Positions 34,807 to 41,984 of a stretch of 56,260 nt of DNA are shown here, piece by piece; within the stretch, counting starts at the first letter, position 1; the number at the start of each line of letters is the position of its first letter. The stretch lies in contig CANAIK010000004.1 of the NCBI GenBank assembly GCA_947361225.1, forward strand, positions 1 through 56,260, in the 5' to 3' direction. Source of the DNA: an uncultured bacterium. GTDB lineage: Bacteria; Cyanobacteriota; Vampirovibrionia; Gastranaerophilales; Gastranaerophilaceae. Both the position numbers and the translations under genes were made by a program. Under the pieces are notes generated by a model. That model was not told the origin of the DNA and searched no databases. It saw nothing but the letters and a program-made list of their open reading frames with translations.

Positions 34807-35136
34807 TTATTGAAGTGCTTTTTTTTGTTTTGTATAAAAATCAATCTGACGATTAATTGAGTTTAACTGCAGTGTTCTTTGAGTTTCAGTTATATTTTTT
34901 TGTTGTTGTATGGTTGTTTTTTCTTTATTAAGTTCTATAAGTTTTGCATCTAATTCTTTAATTTTTTGTTCTTTTCGTGCGGTTGCTGCTGATTTATTTG
35001 CATCGTCCTGCGCTTGTTTTGCATTCTTTAAATCCTGTTTAACAGCGTTTTTAAGGTTATTTGTGTAAGTTGAAGCAGCTTGAGCACTAAAAGTTGTAAG
35101 AATAAGTGCGCTTAATACAATAAGTACTTTTTTCAT
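34807..35136 (-). CDS. Small exported coiled-coil protein, unknown
   Basis: 109 residues from ATG 35136, chosen for its strong AAAGGAG and clean signal peptide (MKKVLIVLSALILTTFSAQA). The frame is open 21 codons further into the MATE gene, which I reject. The mature part is one long charged coiled coil (about 25-109) with Q/K/E-rich heptads. It resembles OmpH/Skp-like periplasmic helices only in general character. It lies just downstream of the MATE gene. Confidence 0.7.
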   Translation of the reverse strand: MKKVLIVLSALILTTFSAQAASTYTNNLKNAVKQDLKNAKQAQDDANKSAATARKEQKIKELDAKLIELNKEKTTIQQQKNITETQRTLQLNSINRQIDFYTKQKKALQ

Positions 35137-35161
35137 AAAAAATCTCCTTTTTTGTATTATT

Positions 35162-36487
35162 CTACAACGATTTAGACATTTTTTCAAGGTTTTTAACAAC
35201 TCTTGTTGTTGTAATAACAGCGGCGAACAACAAAGCTAAGACAAGTCCTGACCAAAAGCCTTCCAGGATTATTCCTTTATAATAAGCAAGATAATATCCG
35301 ATTGGAATTGCAATACAAGCGTAAGCTAGAACCATTGTAATCATTATTATTTTTGTATCTTTTAAACCCTTTAAAACCCCGACGCTCGCTGCTTGAAGTC
35401 CATCGAAGAATAAGAATGCCATTGCAAATTTTAGAATTTTTTTAGATAAATTAATAACAAGGATATCTTTTGAAAAAATTGTCAATATAAAAGTCGATTT
35501 TAACCCGAGAATGATAAAAGTAGCTAAGCAAACAACAAAAGTTACAACCCAGTTTGCATATGAATATTTTTTAATATTCTCAATATCTTTTTTGCCGTTA
35601 AAATAACCGATTTTTATTGACGTTGCGCTTGAAATTGAAAGAACAATCATAAAGGTAAAGTTTCCGATGCATAGAATAATATTATGAACCGCTGCGAATA
35701 ATGAACTAAATTTCCCGATTAGAACAGCGGTTAGGTTAAAACCTAAAAATTCGAAAAAAATAGCACAGGAAATTGGCGATCCTACCTTAATTAAATCCTT
35801 AACATAGCTTTTGCAATTTAAAAAAGGCTTTTTAAACAAGGGAATACAATAAATTACAAGAAAAACACTAACTAAAGTTTTAGTTAATAAAGTTGCTATT
35901 GATAAACCGACAACTCCCAAAGAAGGAGTGGAAAAGAAGTAGAAATCATATCCGAAGGTAAGAACATAGTTTAGAATAAGGTTTAATATTACCATTACAA
36001 ACATTAAAAAGTTTGTGAACACAACTTTTTCATAGGCTTGCAAAAATTCTTTAATTGCAACAAAAACAATACTCGGGAAAATACTATAAGAACAAATATC
36101 AATATATTGTTTAGTAGGTTCAATCAAATCCGGACTTAAGCCAATATAATCGAGTTTCCATAGAATTATTCTAAGAATTATAAAAAAAGGAATTGAAACG
36201 ATTAAAGAGAATAGAATCGTTAATTTAAAATATCTTTTGCAAGGGACATTTTTTCCCCGTAAATTGGCAATTGTGGGACTAATTCCTAAAACAAGTCCAA
36301 TTCCGCCTATTATTGTTGTCATAACGATTGCGCTTGCAACGCTAATAGCGCCAAGAGCCAGCGTTGAATATCTTCCTGCTATTATTGTATCTGTAAAACC
36401 AATCAAAATTTGCGATAAATTCCCTGCTAGAATTGGCAGGGAAAGAGTTATCAAATCAATAATAATTTTTTTATATTCTTTTATCAT
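35162..36487 (-). CDS. MATE-family efflux transporter
   Basis: 441 residues, 12 TM helices. The N-terminal half has LSLPILAGNLSQILIGFTDTIIAGRYSTLALGAIS (key parts LPILAGN and DTIIAG), followed by GIGLVLGISPTIANLRGK, the MatE pattern. It is a cation-coupled exporter of organic cations or drugs. Its start overlaps the stop of the FAD oxidase gene by four bases, so the two are co-transcribed. Confidence 0.9.
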   Translation of the reverse strand: MIKEYKKIIIDLITLSLPILAGNLSQILIGFTDTIIAGRYSTLALGAISVASAIVMTTIIGGIGLVLGISPTIANLRGKNVPCKRYFKLTILFSLIVSIPFFIILRIILWKLDYIGLSPDLIEPTKQYIDICSYSIFPSIVFVAIKEFLQAYEKVVFTNFLMFVMVILNLILNYVLTFGYDFYFFSTPSLGVVGLSIATLLTKTLVSVFLVIYCIPLFKKPFLNCKSYVKDLIKVGSPISCAIFFEFLGFNLTAVLIGKFSSLFAAVHNIILCIGNFTFMIVLSISSATSIKIGYFNGKKDIENIKKYSYANWVVTFVVCLATFIILGLKSTFILTIFSKDILVINLSKKILKFAMAFLFFDGLQAASVGVLKGLKDTKIIMITMVLAYACIAIPIGYYLAYYKGIILEGFWSGLVLALLFAAVITTTRVVKNLEKMSKSL

Positions 36488-37860
36488 AAGCTTTTTTTAG
36501 GGTTAAAAATATTATTTTTATCCAATAAAATTTTTATTTTCTGCATTAACTCAAGTGCGTTTTTTTCAATTGCCAAGGGCAAATATTTCTTTTTAGTTAA
36601 ACCGATTCCGTGTTCTGCGGATAGGGTTCCTTCGTTTTTAATCGCAAAATTAAAAAGCTCATCCTTTAGTTTTTTGAAGTTTTCCGTTTCAATTACATCA
36701 TTAAAATCAAGTGCAAAATTAGGATGAATGTTCCCGTCTCCAATATGACCCATAACTGCTGTAATAATATTGTATTTTTTACCTAATTCCTGAATAAATT
36801 CGACCGTTTCAACGATTTTGGATTTAGGAACAACAATATCCTCCGTTACAACAGAAGGTTTTAATTGAGCTAGTGCTGAAAACGCACTTCTTCTGGTTTT
36901 CCAGATATTCTCATTCTCAAGTTCGTTTTTTGTTTGAATAATTTTTTTAGCATTTGATTCAATTAATATTTTTTCTAAGATTTTATTCTCATATTGAATA
37001 CATTCAAAAAATCCGTCCAATTCAATTAAAAGAGCGGCCTCGAAATCCGTACAAAGATTGGAAGGGTTGAATTTTTCAATTGTACACATTGTTGTTTTAT
37101 CAATTAAATCAAGAGTTGAAGGGATTAATCCGGATTGGATTATATTCTTTGCTCCTTGTGCTGCCTCTTTTAGGGAATCAAAATAACACAGGGTTAGCAG
37201 TCTTGTTTGTGGTTTTGGAATTAATTTGAGCGTTGCTTTAACAATAAGACCCAAAGTCCCTTCGGATCCTGTAAATAATGAAGTTAAATTGTAGCCTGTA
37301 ACGTTTTTTGCAATATTTTTCCCTGTTTCAATAATTGATCCGTCCGATAATACAACGGATAAATTAATGACCCAATCTTTTGTATTCCCGTATTTAAAAG
37401 TCCTTGGACCACCGGAACAAAGAGCAATTGCGCCTCCGATTGTTGAAACCGCAAGATTAGACGGATCCGGAGGGAAAAAAAGATTCAGTTTATCAAGTTC
37501 TTTATTTAAATCCCCGATTACAACTCCGGGTTCAACTTCAACGATTAAATTTTCTTTATCAATATTAATAATTTTGTCCATTTTTGAAAAATTAACAACA
37601 ATTGAGTTCTCGGTTGGTTTCGTTCCTCCGCAATGATTTGTGCCTTTGAGTCTTGGAACAATTGAAACCCCGTGTTTTAGCGCAAGTTTAACTATTGCTG
37701 AAACTTCAAGAGCGGTTTTTGGAAAAACAGCAGCAAGGGGAAGAATTATAATTTCTAAATTCTCCGATGTATCAAAAGAATAAACAAGAAGTTCTTCTTT
37801 TTTATCAATAAATCCCGAGGGACAAATTTTTTTTAGTTCTTTTAAGAATTCTTTAGTCAT
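36484..37860 (-). CDS. FAD-linked oxidase, GlcD/D-lactate dehydrogenase type
   Basis: 458 residues. The FAD-binding PCMH domain (about 35-215) has PRLKGTNHCGGTKPTENSIVV, EPGVVIGDLN, FFPPDPSNLAVSTIGG and TGYNLTSLFTGSEGTLGLI. The C-terminal FAD-oxidase domain has MGHIGDGNIHPNF and AEHGIGLTKKKYL. It should oxidise a 2-hydroxyacid such as glycolate or lactate, usually with an Fe-S CCG subunit. Such a protein is encoded 4.5 kb away at 40928-41956, not adjacent. TAGAAT lies six bases before the ATG and there is no Shine-Dalgarno. Confidence 0.9.
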   Translation of the reverse strand: MTKEFLKELKKICPSGFIDKKEELLVYSFDTSENLEIIILPLAAVFPKTALEVSAIVKLALKHGVSIVPRLKGTNHCGGTKPTENSIVVNFSKMDKIINIDKENLIVEVEPGVVIGDLNKELDKLNLFFPPDPSNLAVSTIGGAIALCSGGPRTFKYGNTKDWVINLSVVLSDGSIIETGKNIAKNVTGYNLTSLFTGSEGTLGLIVKATLKLIPKPQTRLLTLCYFDSLKEAAQGAKNIIQSGLIPSTLDLIDKTTMCTIEKFNPSNLCTDFEAALLIELDGFFECIQYENKILEKILIESNAKKIIQTKNELENENIWKTRRSAFSALAQLKPSVVTEDIVVPKSKIVETVEFIQELGKKYNIITAVMGHIGDGNIHPNFALDFNDVIETENFKKLKDELFNFAIKNEGTLSAEHGIGLTKKKYLPLAIEKNALELMQKIKILLDKNNIFNPKKSL

Positions 37861-37866
37861 ATAATT

Positions 37867-37872
37867 ATTCTA
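37867..37872 (-). promoter_or_regulatory. -10 box placed for a leaderless transcript of the FAD oxidase gene
   Basis: TAGAAT, six bases, then ATG 37860, with no Shine-Dalgarno. The same patch read on the plus strand gives TATAAT for the 37904 gene. Confidence 0.5.
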
Positions 37873-37903
37873 TAATAAAATAAAACAAAAAGGAGAATTT
37901 TTA

Positions 37904-38230
37904 ATGAAAAAAATTTTTTATTTACTTATCCTATCTTGTTCTATGGCTTTTGCTTGTGATGTTGTTATGCCCCACGAACCAACGGACAGTGAAATTAAAG
38001 AAGTAATTAAACAATTTAATCTTCCCCCTAATCAACAAGAACAAGTTTTTAGGGAAACCAAAAAAAATCTTAATCAAATGTACAAAAATCAAAAATGTTT
38101 GTTACCGCAAGTTGAACCGGTTGTAGAAACTATAGATAAAGAACCGCCTAAAAACCTTGAAAACAAAGGTTTTCAATCCAAAAAATTTGAATCAAAGAAA
38201 TTTCAATCAAAAAATAAAACCACCAAATAA
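37904..38230 (+). CDS. Small exported protein with FQSKK repeats, unknown
   Basis: 108 residues. Signal peptide MKKIFYLLILSCSMAFA with Cys right after, so possibly a lipoprotein-like or disulphide Cys. Then an acidic/Gln helix region (SEIKEVIKQFNLPPNQQEQVF), a second Cys, and a basic C-terminal tail of three short repeats FQSKK/FESKK/FQSKN. AAAGGAG precedes ATG. The basic tail could bind nucleic acid or acidic polymers, which is speculation. Confidence 0.65.
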   Translation: MKKIFYLLILSCSMAFACDVVMPHEPTDSEIKEVIKQFNLPPNQQEQVFRETKKNLNQMYKNQKCLLPQVEPVVETIDKEPPKNLENKGFQSKKFESKKFQSKNKTTK

Positions 38231-38243
38231 AAAAAAGGTGGTT
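38218..38243 (-). terminator. Probable terminator of hsp20
   Basis: Seven-base stem aaccacc/ggtggtt with a 12-base loop, followed on the minus strand by TTTATTTTTT. It overlaps the 3' end of the 37904 gene. Confidence 0.45.
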
Positions 38244-38286
38244 CTATAAGACAAAGAAAATTGAAATATCAAAAGAAAGGCAAAAA

Positions 38287-38751
38287 TTAGTCTATCTTTA
38301 ATTTTTTAATGTCTTCTTTTTTGTCTTCGTGAATTTTTGGAAGATTAATATATAAAACTCCGTTTTTGAATTCGCTTTTAGCATTATTAGAATCAACTTC
38401 GCAATCCAAGGGAATTACTCTATGGAATTTTCCATATCTAAATTCCGATGTTCTAATATTTTCTTCTTCTTTGCATTCTTCAAACTTGGATTCTGCTTTA
38501 ATTGATAAAAAATTATCCTTAAGTTCAACTTCTATATCTTCTTTGTTAACATTGGGAAGTTCAACTTTAATTTTGTATTCATTCTTTTTTTCCTTAACTT
38601 CAATTGCAGCTCTGTGAGCTTTTAGAATCGGAATATTTGTTTTATCGATATATTCAATATCTCCAAAAGTGTCTTTTAAGAAACGATTCAAATCTTCGTG
38701 GATATTCTCAAAAAAATATGAAGGTTCTCTTTTAATAATGCTAAATCTCAT
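38287..38751 (-). CDS. Small heat-shock protein Hsp20 (alpha-crystallin family)
   Basis: 154 residues. The alpha-crystallin domain (about 45-145) has YKIKVELPNVNKEDIEVELKDN (key part ELPNVNKEDI), then FRYGKFHRVIPLDCEVD and the NGVLYINLPK motif near the C terminus. It is an ATP-independent holdase oligomer. Shine-Dalgarno AAAGGAG precedes the ATG. A nine-base hairpin in the leader overlaps that Shine-Dalgarno. Confidence 0.93.
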   Translation of the reverse strand: MRFSIIKREPSYFFENIHEDLNRFLKDTFGDIEYIDKTNIPILKAHRAAIEVKEKKNEYKIKVELPNVNKEDIEVELKDNFLSIKAESKFEECKEEENIRTSEFRYGKFHRVIPLDCEVDSNNAKSEFKNGVLYINLPKIHEDKKEDIKKLKID

Positions 38752-38757
38752 ATTAAT

Positions 38758-38787
38758 CTCCTTTCAAAATGATAATTTATTTTGAAA
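38758..38787 (-). promoter_or_regulatory. Hairpin at the hsp20 ribosome-binding site, possible RNA thermometer
   Basis: Nine-base perfect stem TTTCAAAAT/ATTTTGAAA (38779-38787 with 38762-38770) and eight-base loop in the leader. Its 3' arm includes the AAA of AAAGGAG and abuts GGAG. An all A-U/G-C-poor stem at this place could melt on heating. Confidence 0.35.
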
Positions 38788-38832
38788 TAATCGATTAATT
38801 TTGACATTGCCAACTAGAATTAAACAGGGGAA

Positions 38833-40110
38833 TTAAATATTTTCAAGTTCTAAATTTTGAGCGCACATTGTACCTAAGAGTTCAGCATAGCTTGTGTAAT
38901 ATTCGCCTAAAGTCTCGTTATAGCCTAAAATTAGCTCTAAATAAAGTTTTTTTGAAACCAGATAGCTGGTTAAATCGATTTGTTTATTATCTAAACTTTT
39001 TTTGCTTGTTTCCAAAAGTTCTTTGGAGTTAACCAAAAGCTCCTCGTTGTAGAAATTGAGGTTGTTTTTAGCTATCGTATATTTTTCATAAGCATCTGTT
39101 ATGTTTCTTATAATATCAATTTCTAAATCCTCACGTTTTAGTTTTGCTTTGTCAATTTCGTGTTTTGCGTTCTTAATTTCAGGTTGATAATGATAAACTA
39201 AAGGAATATTGGTAATATTAATTGCGCCATATGCCCCTTGGGTGTAAGATCCTGAATCTGAAATCCCCGGGGTTAAATATCCATAGCCCCCTTGAAGTTC
39301 AACATCGGGAATTAAGTAGCTTTTGACTGTTTTTAAGTTTAACTCGGCGCTTTTAACGTCTTGATTTAATGCTTTAAGGTCAAAACGATTGGCTAGAGTA
39401 TAATTTTTAATTTTCTCAAAAGAAAGATTAACCTTAGGGTCTAAAGTTAGCAGTTTTTGATAGTTATTATCCAAAAAGTCTTCTTTAGTGTCATAGTTAA
39501 TATCGCTTGAGTTGAGAATTGTGTTAAAAGCATTCTGAGCGTAAATTACCTCGCTTTTTGCAATTCTTGAATACATTTGGTTTCTGTTGTAATCAATTTT
39601 TGCTTGAATGAGCTCAGTTTTAGGAATTGAACCCTTGTCAACTTCTAAACTAATTGTTTTCATAAGTTCTAAGGAAAGATTCTTTTGTTCTTCTACAATT
39701 TTTAAGTTTGTTTTTTTTAAGAGCAAATTAATATATGCTTTTTTTACTTCCAGAATTAGCATTTGTTCTTGGAATTTTTCGTTATTAATGTTCGATTGAA
39801 CCTTGGATTGAGCCTGGTTTTTTCTTTTCCCTCTTTTTAATATTTCAATTGTATAATCAACCCCTAATTGTTGGGGATTGCCTTTTGCAACCGATCCAAT
39901 ATTTTGAAAAGTTCCAATTGAGGGATTCTGGAGTTTATTTGCAATTTTTATGTCATTCTTTGATGTTTCAATATCCAAATTGAGAATTTTAATTTGAGGA
40001 TTTGTATTAAGAGCTAAATCAATTGCTTGTACTAAAGATATTGATTTATCCTCAACAATAGCAAAAACATTGGAACTTAGAAAAAACAAAAGTAATAAAA
40101 TTTTTTTCAT
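38833..40110 (-). CDS. TolC-family outer-membrane efflux protein (CzcC-like), orphan
   Basis: 425 residues. Signal peptide MKKILLLLFFLSSNVFA, then the OEP pattern (SLVQAIDLALNTNPQIKILNL, key part ALNTNPQI) and a GKRKNQAQSKVQSNINN coiled coil typical of CzcC-like channels. The C-terminal repeat carries long helices. No adaptor or pump gene is adjacent, so it may serve a pump encoded elsewhere. TATAAT lies seven bases before the ATG and no Shine-Dalgarno is seen. Confidence 0.85.
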   Translation of the reverse strand: MKKILLLLFFLSSNVFAIVEDKSISLVQAIDLALNTNPQIKILNLDIETSKNDIKIANKLQNPSIGTFQNIGSVAKGNPQQLGVDYTIEILKRGKRKNQAQSKVQSNINNEKFQEQMLILEVKKAYINLLLKKTNLKIVEEQKNLSLELMKTISLEVDKGSIPKTELIQAKIDYNRNQMYSRIAKSEVIYAQNAFNTILNSSDINYDTKEDFLDNNYQKLLTLDPKVNLSFEKIKNYTLANRFDLKALNQDVKSAELNLKTVKSYLIPDVELQGGYGYLTPGISDSGSYTQGAYGAINITNIPLVYHYQPEIKNAKHEIDKAKLKREDLEIDIIRNITDAYEKYTIAKNNLNFYNEELLVNSKELLETSKKSLDNKQIDLTSYLVSKKLYLELILGYNETLGEYYTSYAELLGTMCAQNLELENI

Positions 40111-40117
40111 AATAAAT

Positions 40118-40123
40118 ATTATA
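40118..40123 (-). promoter_or_regulatory. -10 box placed for a leaderless transcript of the orphan TolC gene
   Basis: TATAAT, seven bases, then ATG 40110, with no Shine-Dalgarno. Confidence 0.5.
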
Positions 40124-40177
40124 CATAAAAATAAAAGTAATTATATTGAATTTGCATTAAAATCATCTAAAAACGTC

Positions 40178-40198
40178 ACCCTGAACTAGTTTCAGGGT
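40178..40198. repeat. Hairpin repeat copy A
   Basis: Stem accctgaa/ttcagggt around ctagt, within the 40111-40229 spacer. It shares the core TGA(A/G)CT(A/C)GTTTC with the hairpin at 40895-40929. It may act as a terminator or be a dispersed repeat. Confidence 0.4.
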
Positions 40199-40229
40199 CT
40201 TTTAGGATATAATTGTCAAAATAAAATCT

Positions 40230-40255
40230 AAAACCGGCTTTTTTGAGCCGGTTTT
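40230..40255 (-). terminator. Terminator of the 6S-like RNA
   Basis: Ten-base stem aaaaccggct/agccggtttt with a short A-rich loop, followed by a T-rich run on the minus strand. It directly follows the closing helix of the RNA at 40262. Confidence 0.8.
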
Positions 40256-40436
40256 AAGCAATCATATGAGCAATTTTGTTTCCCGACCAAAAAGCCAGGT
40301 GGGTGAGCGCCAATTGTGCTGCCGTTTCCTTTAAATAAATGTTTTATTAAAAACACCAAGGTATACTTTAACACACTTGAGCTTGCAAACCCTGTTTAAA
40401 TAAATGTAGGAACAAAATTTAAACTCATATGATGCT
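40230..40436 (-). ncRNA. ssrS: Probable 6S RNA (SsrS-like), about 175 nt plus terminator
   Basis: There is no protein frame here. Read on the minus strand, the 5' segment (40432-40409) and the 3' segment (40283-40262) pair into a long terminal helix. TCATATGAG pairs with CTCATATGA, then AATTTTGTT with AACAAAATT. Inside, AGCTCAAGTGTG pairs with CACAATTGGCGCT with one bulge and one mismatch, and an apical hairpin TGTTTT/AAAACA follows. Between the helices lie large unpaired strands, one with CACCCACCTGG. Rod shape, closing helix and central bubble are the 6S RNA plan, in which the bubble mimics an open promoter and binds RNA polymerase. TATAAT (40448-40443) is ten bases before the helix. 6S is a structural call by eye; another structured RNA is possible. 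Confidence 0.62.
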
Positions 40437-40442
40437 AATTTT

Positions 40443-40448
40443 ATTATA
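40443..40448 (-). promoter_or_regulatory. -10 box of the 6S-like RNA
   Basis: Consensus TATAAT placed so that +1 falls at about 40436, just outside the closing helix of the RNA. Confidence 0.6.
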
Positions 40449-40462
40449 ACACAATTTTATGG

Positions 40463-40468
40463 TAGAAT
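40463..40468 (+). promoter_or_regulatory. -10 box of the parvulin gene
   Basis: Extended -10 TGgTAGAAT, 21 bases before ATG 40490, with AAAGGAG between. A normal leadered transcript is expected. It is divergent to the 6S-like RNA promoter 15 bases away. Confidence 0.5.
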
Positions 40469-40489
40469 GATAAAAAAAGGAGTTTACAA

Positions 40490-40858
40490 ATGAAAAAATT
40501 TTTATTATTATTTGTCCTTGTTATAGGAATTGTTTTTGTAGGAACTACACAGATAGGAGCGAAAATGAACAACGAAATTACCCAGGTTAAAGCAAGCCAT
40601 ATTCTGGTTACAACTGAAAAAGAGGCAGCAGAAATTAAAGATAAAATCGATAATGGTTCAATAACTTTCGAACAAGCTGCAAAAGATTATTCAAAATGTC
40701 CTTCTAAAGCGCAAGGCGGGGATTTAGGGTATTTTGGAAGAAAAATGATGGTAAAAGAATTCGAACAAGCCGCTTTTGACGCACCAAAAAATACAGTTGT
40801 AGGACCAATTGAAACTCAATTTGGCTGGCATTTAATTAAAGTTGTTGATAAAAAATAA
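40490..40858 (+). CDS. Parvulin-type peptidyl-prolyl isomerase (exported)
   Basis: 122 residues. N-terminal signal/anchor (about 1-24), then a single rotamase domain with VKASHILVTTEKEA, the YSKCPSKAQGGDLGYFGR loop (key parts CPS and GGDLG), FDAPKNTVVGPIETQFGWHLIKV (key part GWHLIKV). It catalyses prolyl cis-trans isomerisation, here probably on envelope proteins. It lacks the SurA/PrsA chaperone parts. Shine-Dalgarno AAAGGAG. It is followed by the 40895 hairpin. Confidence 0.92.
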   Translation: MKKFLLLFVLVIGIVFVGTTQIGAKMNNEITQVKASHILVTTEKEAAEIKDKIDNGSITFEQAAKDYSKCPSKAQGGDLGYFGRKMMVKEFEQAAFDAPKNTVVGPIETQFGWHLIKVVDKK

Positions 40859-40894
40859 GGGATTTATATAGCAAACTACGCTAAAAATTCTTAA

Positions 40895-40929
40895 AATCGT
40901 CGTGTTGAGCTCGTTTCGACACGACGATT
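40895..40929. repeat. Hairpin repeat copy B / terminator between convergent genes
   Basis: Eleven-base perfect stem aatcgtcgtgt/acacgacgatt, extended by further pairs, with core TGAGCTCGTTTC like copy A at 40178. It lies between the parvulin stop (+) and the Fe-S gene stop (-), so it can also act as a terminator. Confidence 0.5.
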
Positions 40930-41956
40930 ATAAAGTCAATTCTTTATCAATAAAATCTCTAAGTTCAAGAGTTTTTTTATAACCACCAAAAAACAACTGC
41001 GAAAATCTTAATCCTAACACGCAACTGGGACAAGCACTTAAGATTAAATCGCAGTTTGTTTTTTTGATTAATTCCGCTTTTTTTTGTGCAATTTTTGTAC
41101 TTATTATCGGATGGAACATAAAATAGCTCCCTCCAAACCCGCAGCAGCTGTTAAGATCCTCAGTCGGAACATAGTTTATTCCTTTAATTGATTTTAAGAA
41201 TTCTTCAATTGCAAAAAAGTCGCTATCCGACATATGACAGGGTTTGTGGAAGGTTATTGTTTTGTTTTTATATTTAGATTTATCTTTAATTCTATATTTT
41301 TTCTTCTTAAAGAATTCACTAAAGAAAACGAGTTTTTCTTTTTGGAAATAATACTCCTCAACCGTGCTTTTGCAACTTGCACAATCAAAAAGCACAAGAT
41401 TTGCTTTATTTAGAAGTTGAATATTTTTTTTCTTAACTTTCTCGTAATTCTTAAGATCGCCCCCTGCTAAATAAGGCAATCCACAGCAAGAAACATTGAG
41501 ATTTTTAAAAAGTTTATCTAAGAATGTAATTTTATGTTGAGATTTAGCAACACACCCTTTAAAATAAACAATTTCACTGTTGGGTGTAAATTTTGGGTGT
41601 TTTTTAAAAAAATTAATGCAATAAAGAATTTTAATAGGCAAAAGTTTAGCTGCTAAAAAAAGTCTCTGACTCAATTTAGAAGGATAAAGCTCAGCGTTTT
41701 TATAAGTAAAAATTTTTGTCGTTTCAACTTTTGATGGGCAATTTTTTTCACATTTTCCGCAATAAAGACAAATTTTTAAGTCTTTTTTAATTTCTTTTTT
41801 ATTAAGAATTTTTTTCTTGTAAGCTAAAAGTTTACAAATAAGACCCCGGGCTGTGTTGTTGTCGTCTTTTGTAATATCGTAAACAGGGCAATTTTTAAGA
41901 CACAGAGCGCATCTTGAACATTTTTCAATATTATCGTTTATTTCTTTATCAACCAT
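40928..41956 (-). CDS. Fe-S CCG-domain protein (GlcF/LutA-like oxidoreductase subunit)
   Basis: 342 residues from ATG 41956. The frame is open 80 codons further, but that part overlaps the divergent gene and is not protein-like. Two 4Fe-4S motifs lie near the N terminus: CSRCALCLKNCP and CLYCGKCEKNCP. Two CCG domains follow: FKGCVAKSQ...SCCGLPYLAGG and FHKPCHMSD...SCCGFGGSYFM. Such subunits pass electrons from FAD-linked 2-hydroxyacid oxidases. The GlcD-like gene at 36484-37860 is a candidate partner. Confidence 0.88.
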   Translation of the reverse strand: MVDKEINDNIEKCSRCALCLKNCPVYDITKDDNNTARGLICKLLAYKKKILNKKEIKKDLKICLYCGKCEKNCPSKVETTKIFTYKNAELYPSKLSQRLFLAAKLLPIKILYCINFFKKHPKFTPNSEIVYFKGCVAKSQHKITFLDKLFKNLNVSCCGLPYLAGGDLKNYEKVKKKNIQLLNKANLVLFDCASCKSTVEEYYFQKEKLVFFSEFFKKKKYRIKDKSKYKNKTITFHKPCHMSDSDFFAIEEFLKSIKGINYVPTEDLNSCCGFGGSYFMFHPIISTKIAQKKAELIKKTNCDLILSACPSCVLGLRFSQLFFGGYKKTLELRDFIDKELTL

Positions 41957-41984
41957 AGCTATATTTATAGTATAATTTAAAATT
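41957..41984. promoter_or_regulatory. 28-base divergent promoter with overlapping -10 boxes
   Basis: TATAAT (41971-41976, +) ends eight bases before ATG 41985. On the minus strand TATAAA (41969-41964) ends seven bases before ATG 41956, with TATACT (41974-41969) as an alternative. No Shine-Dalgarno for either gene fits in this gap, so both mRNAs should be leaderless or nearly so. Confidence 0.55.
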
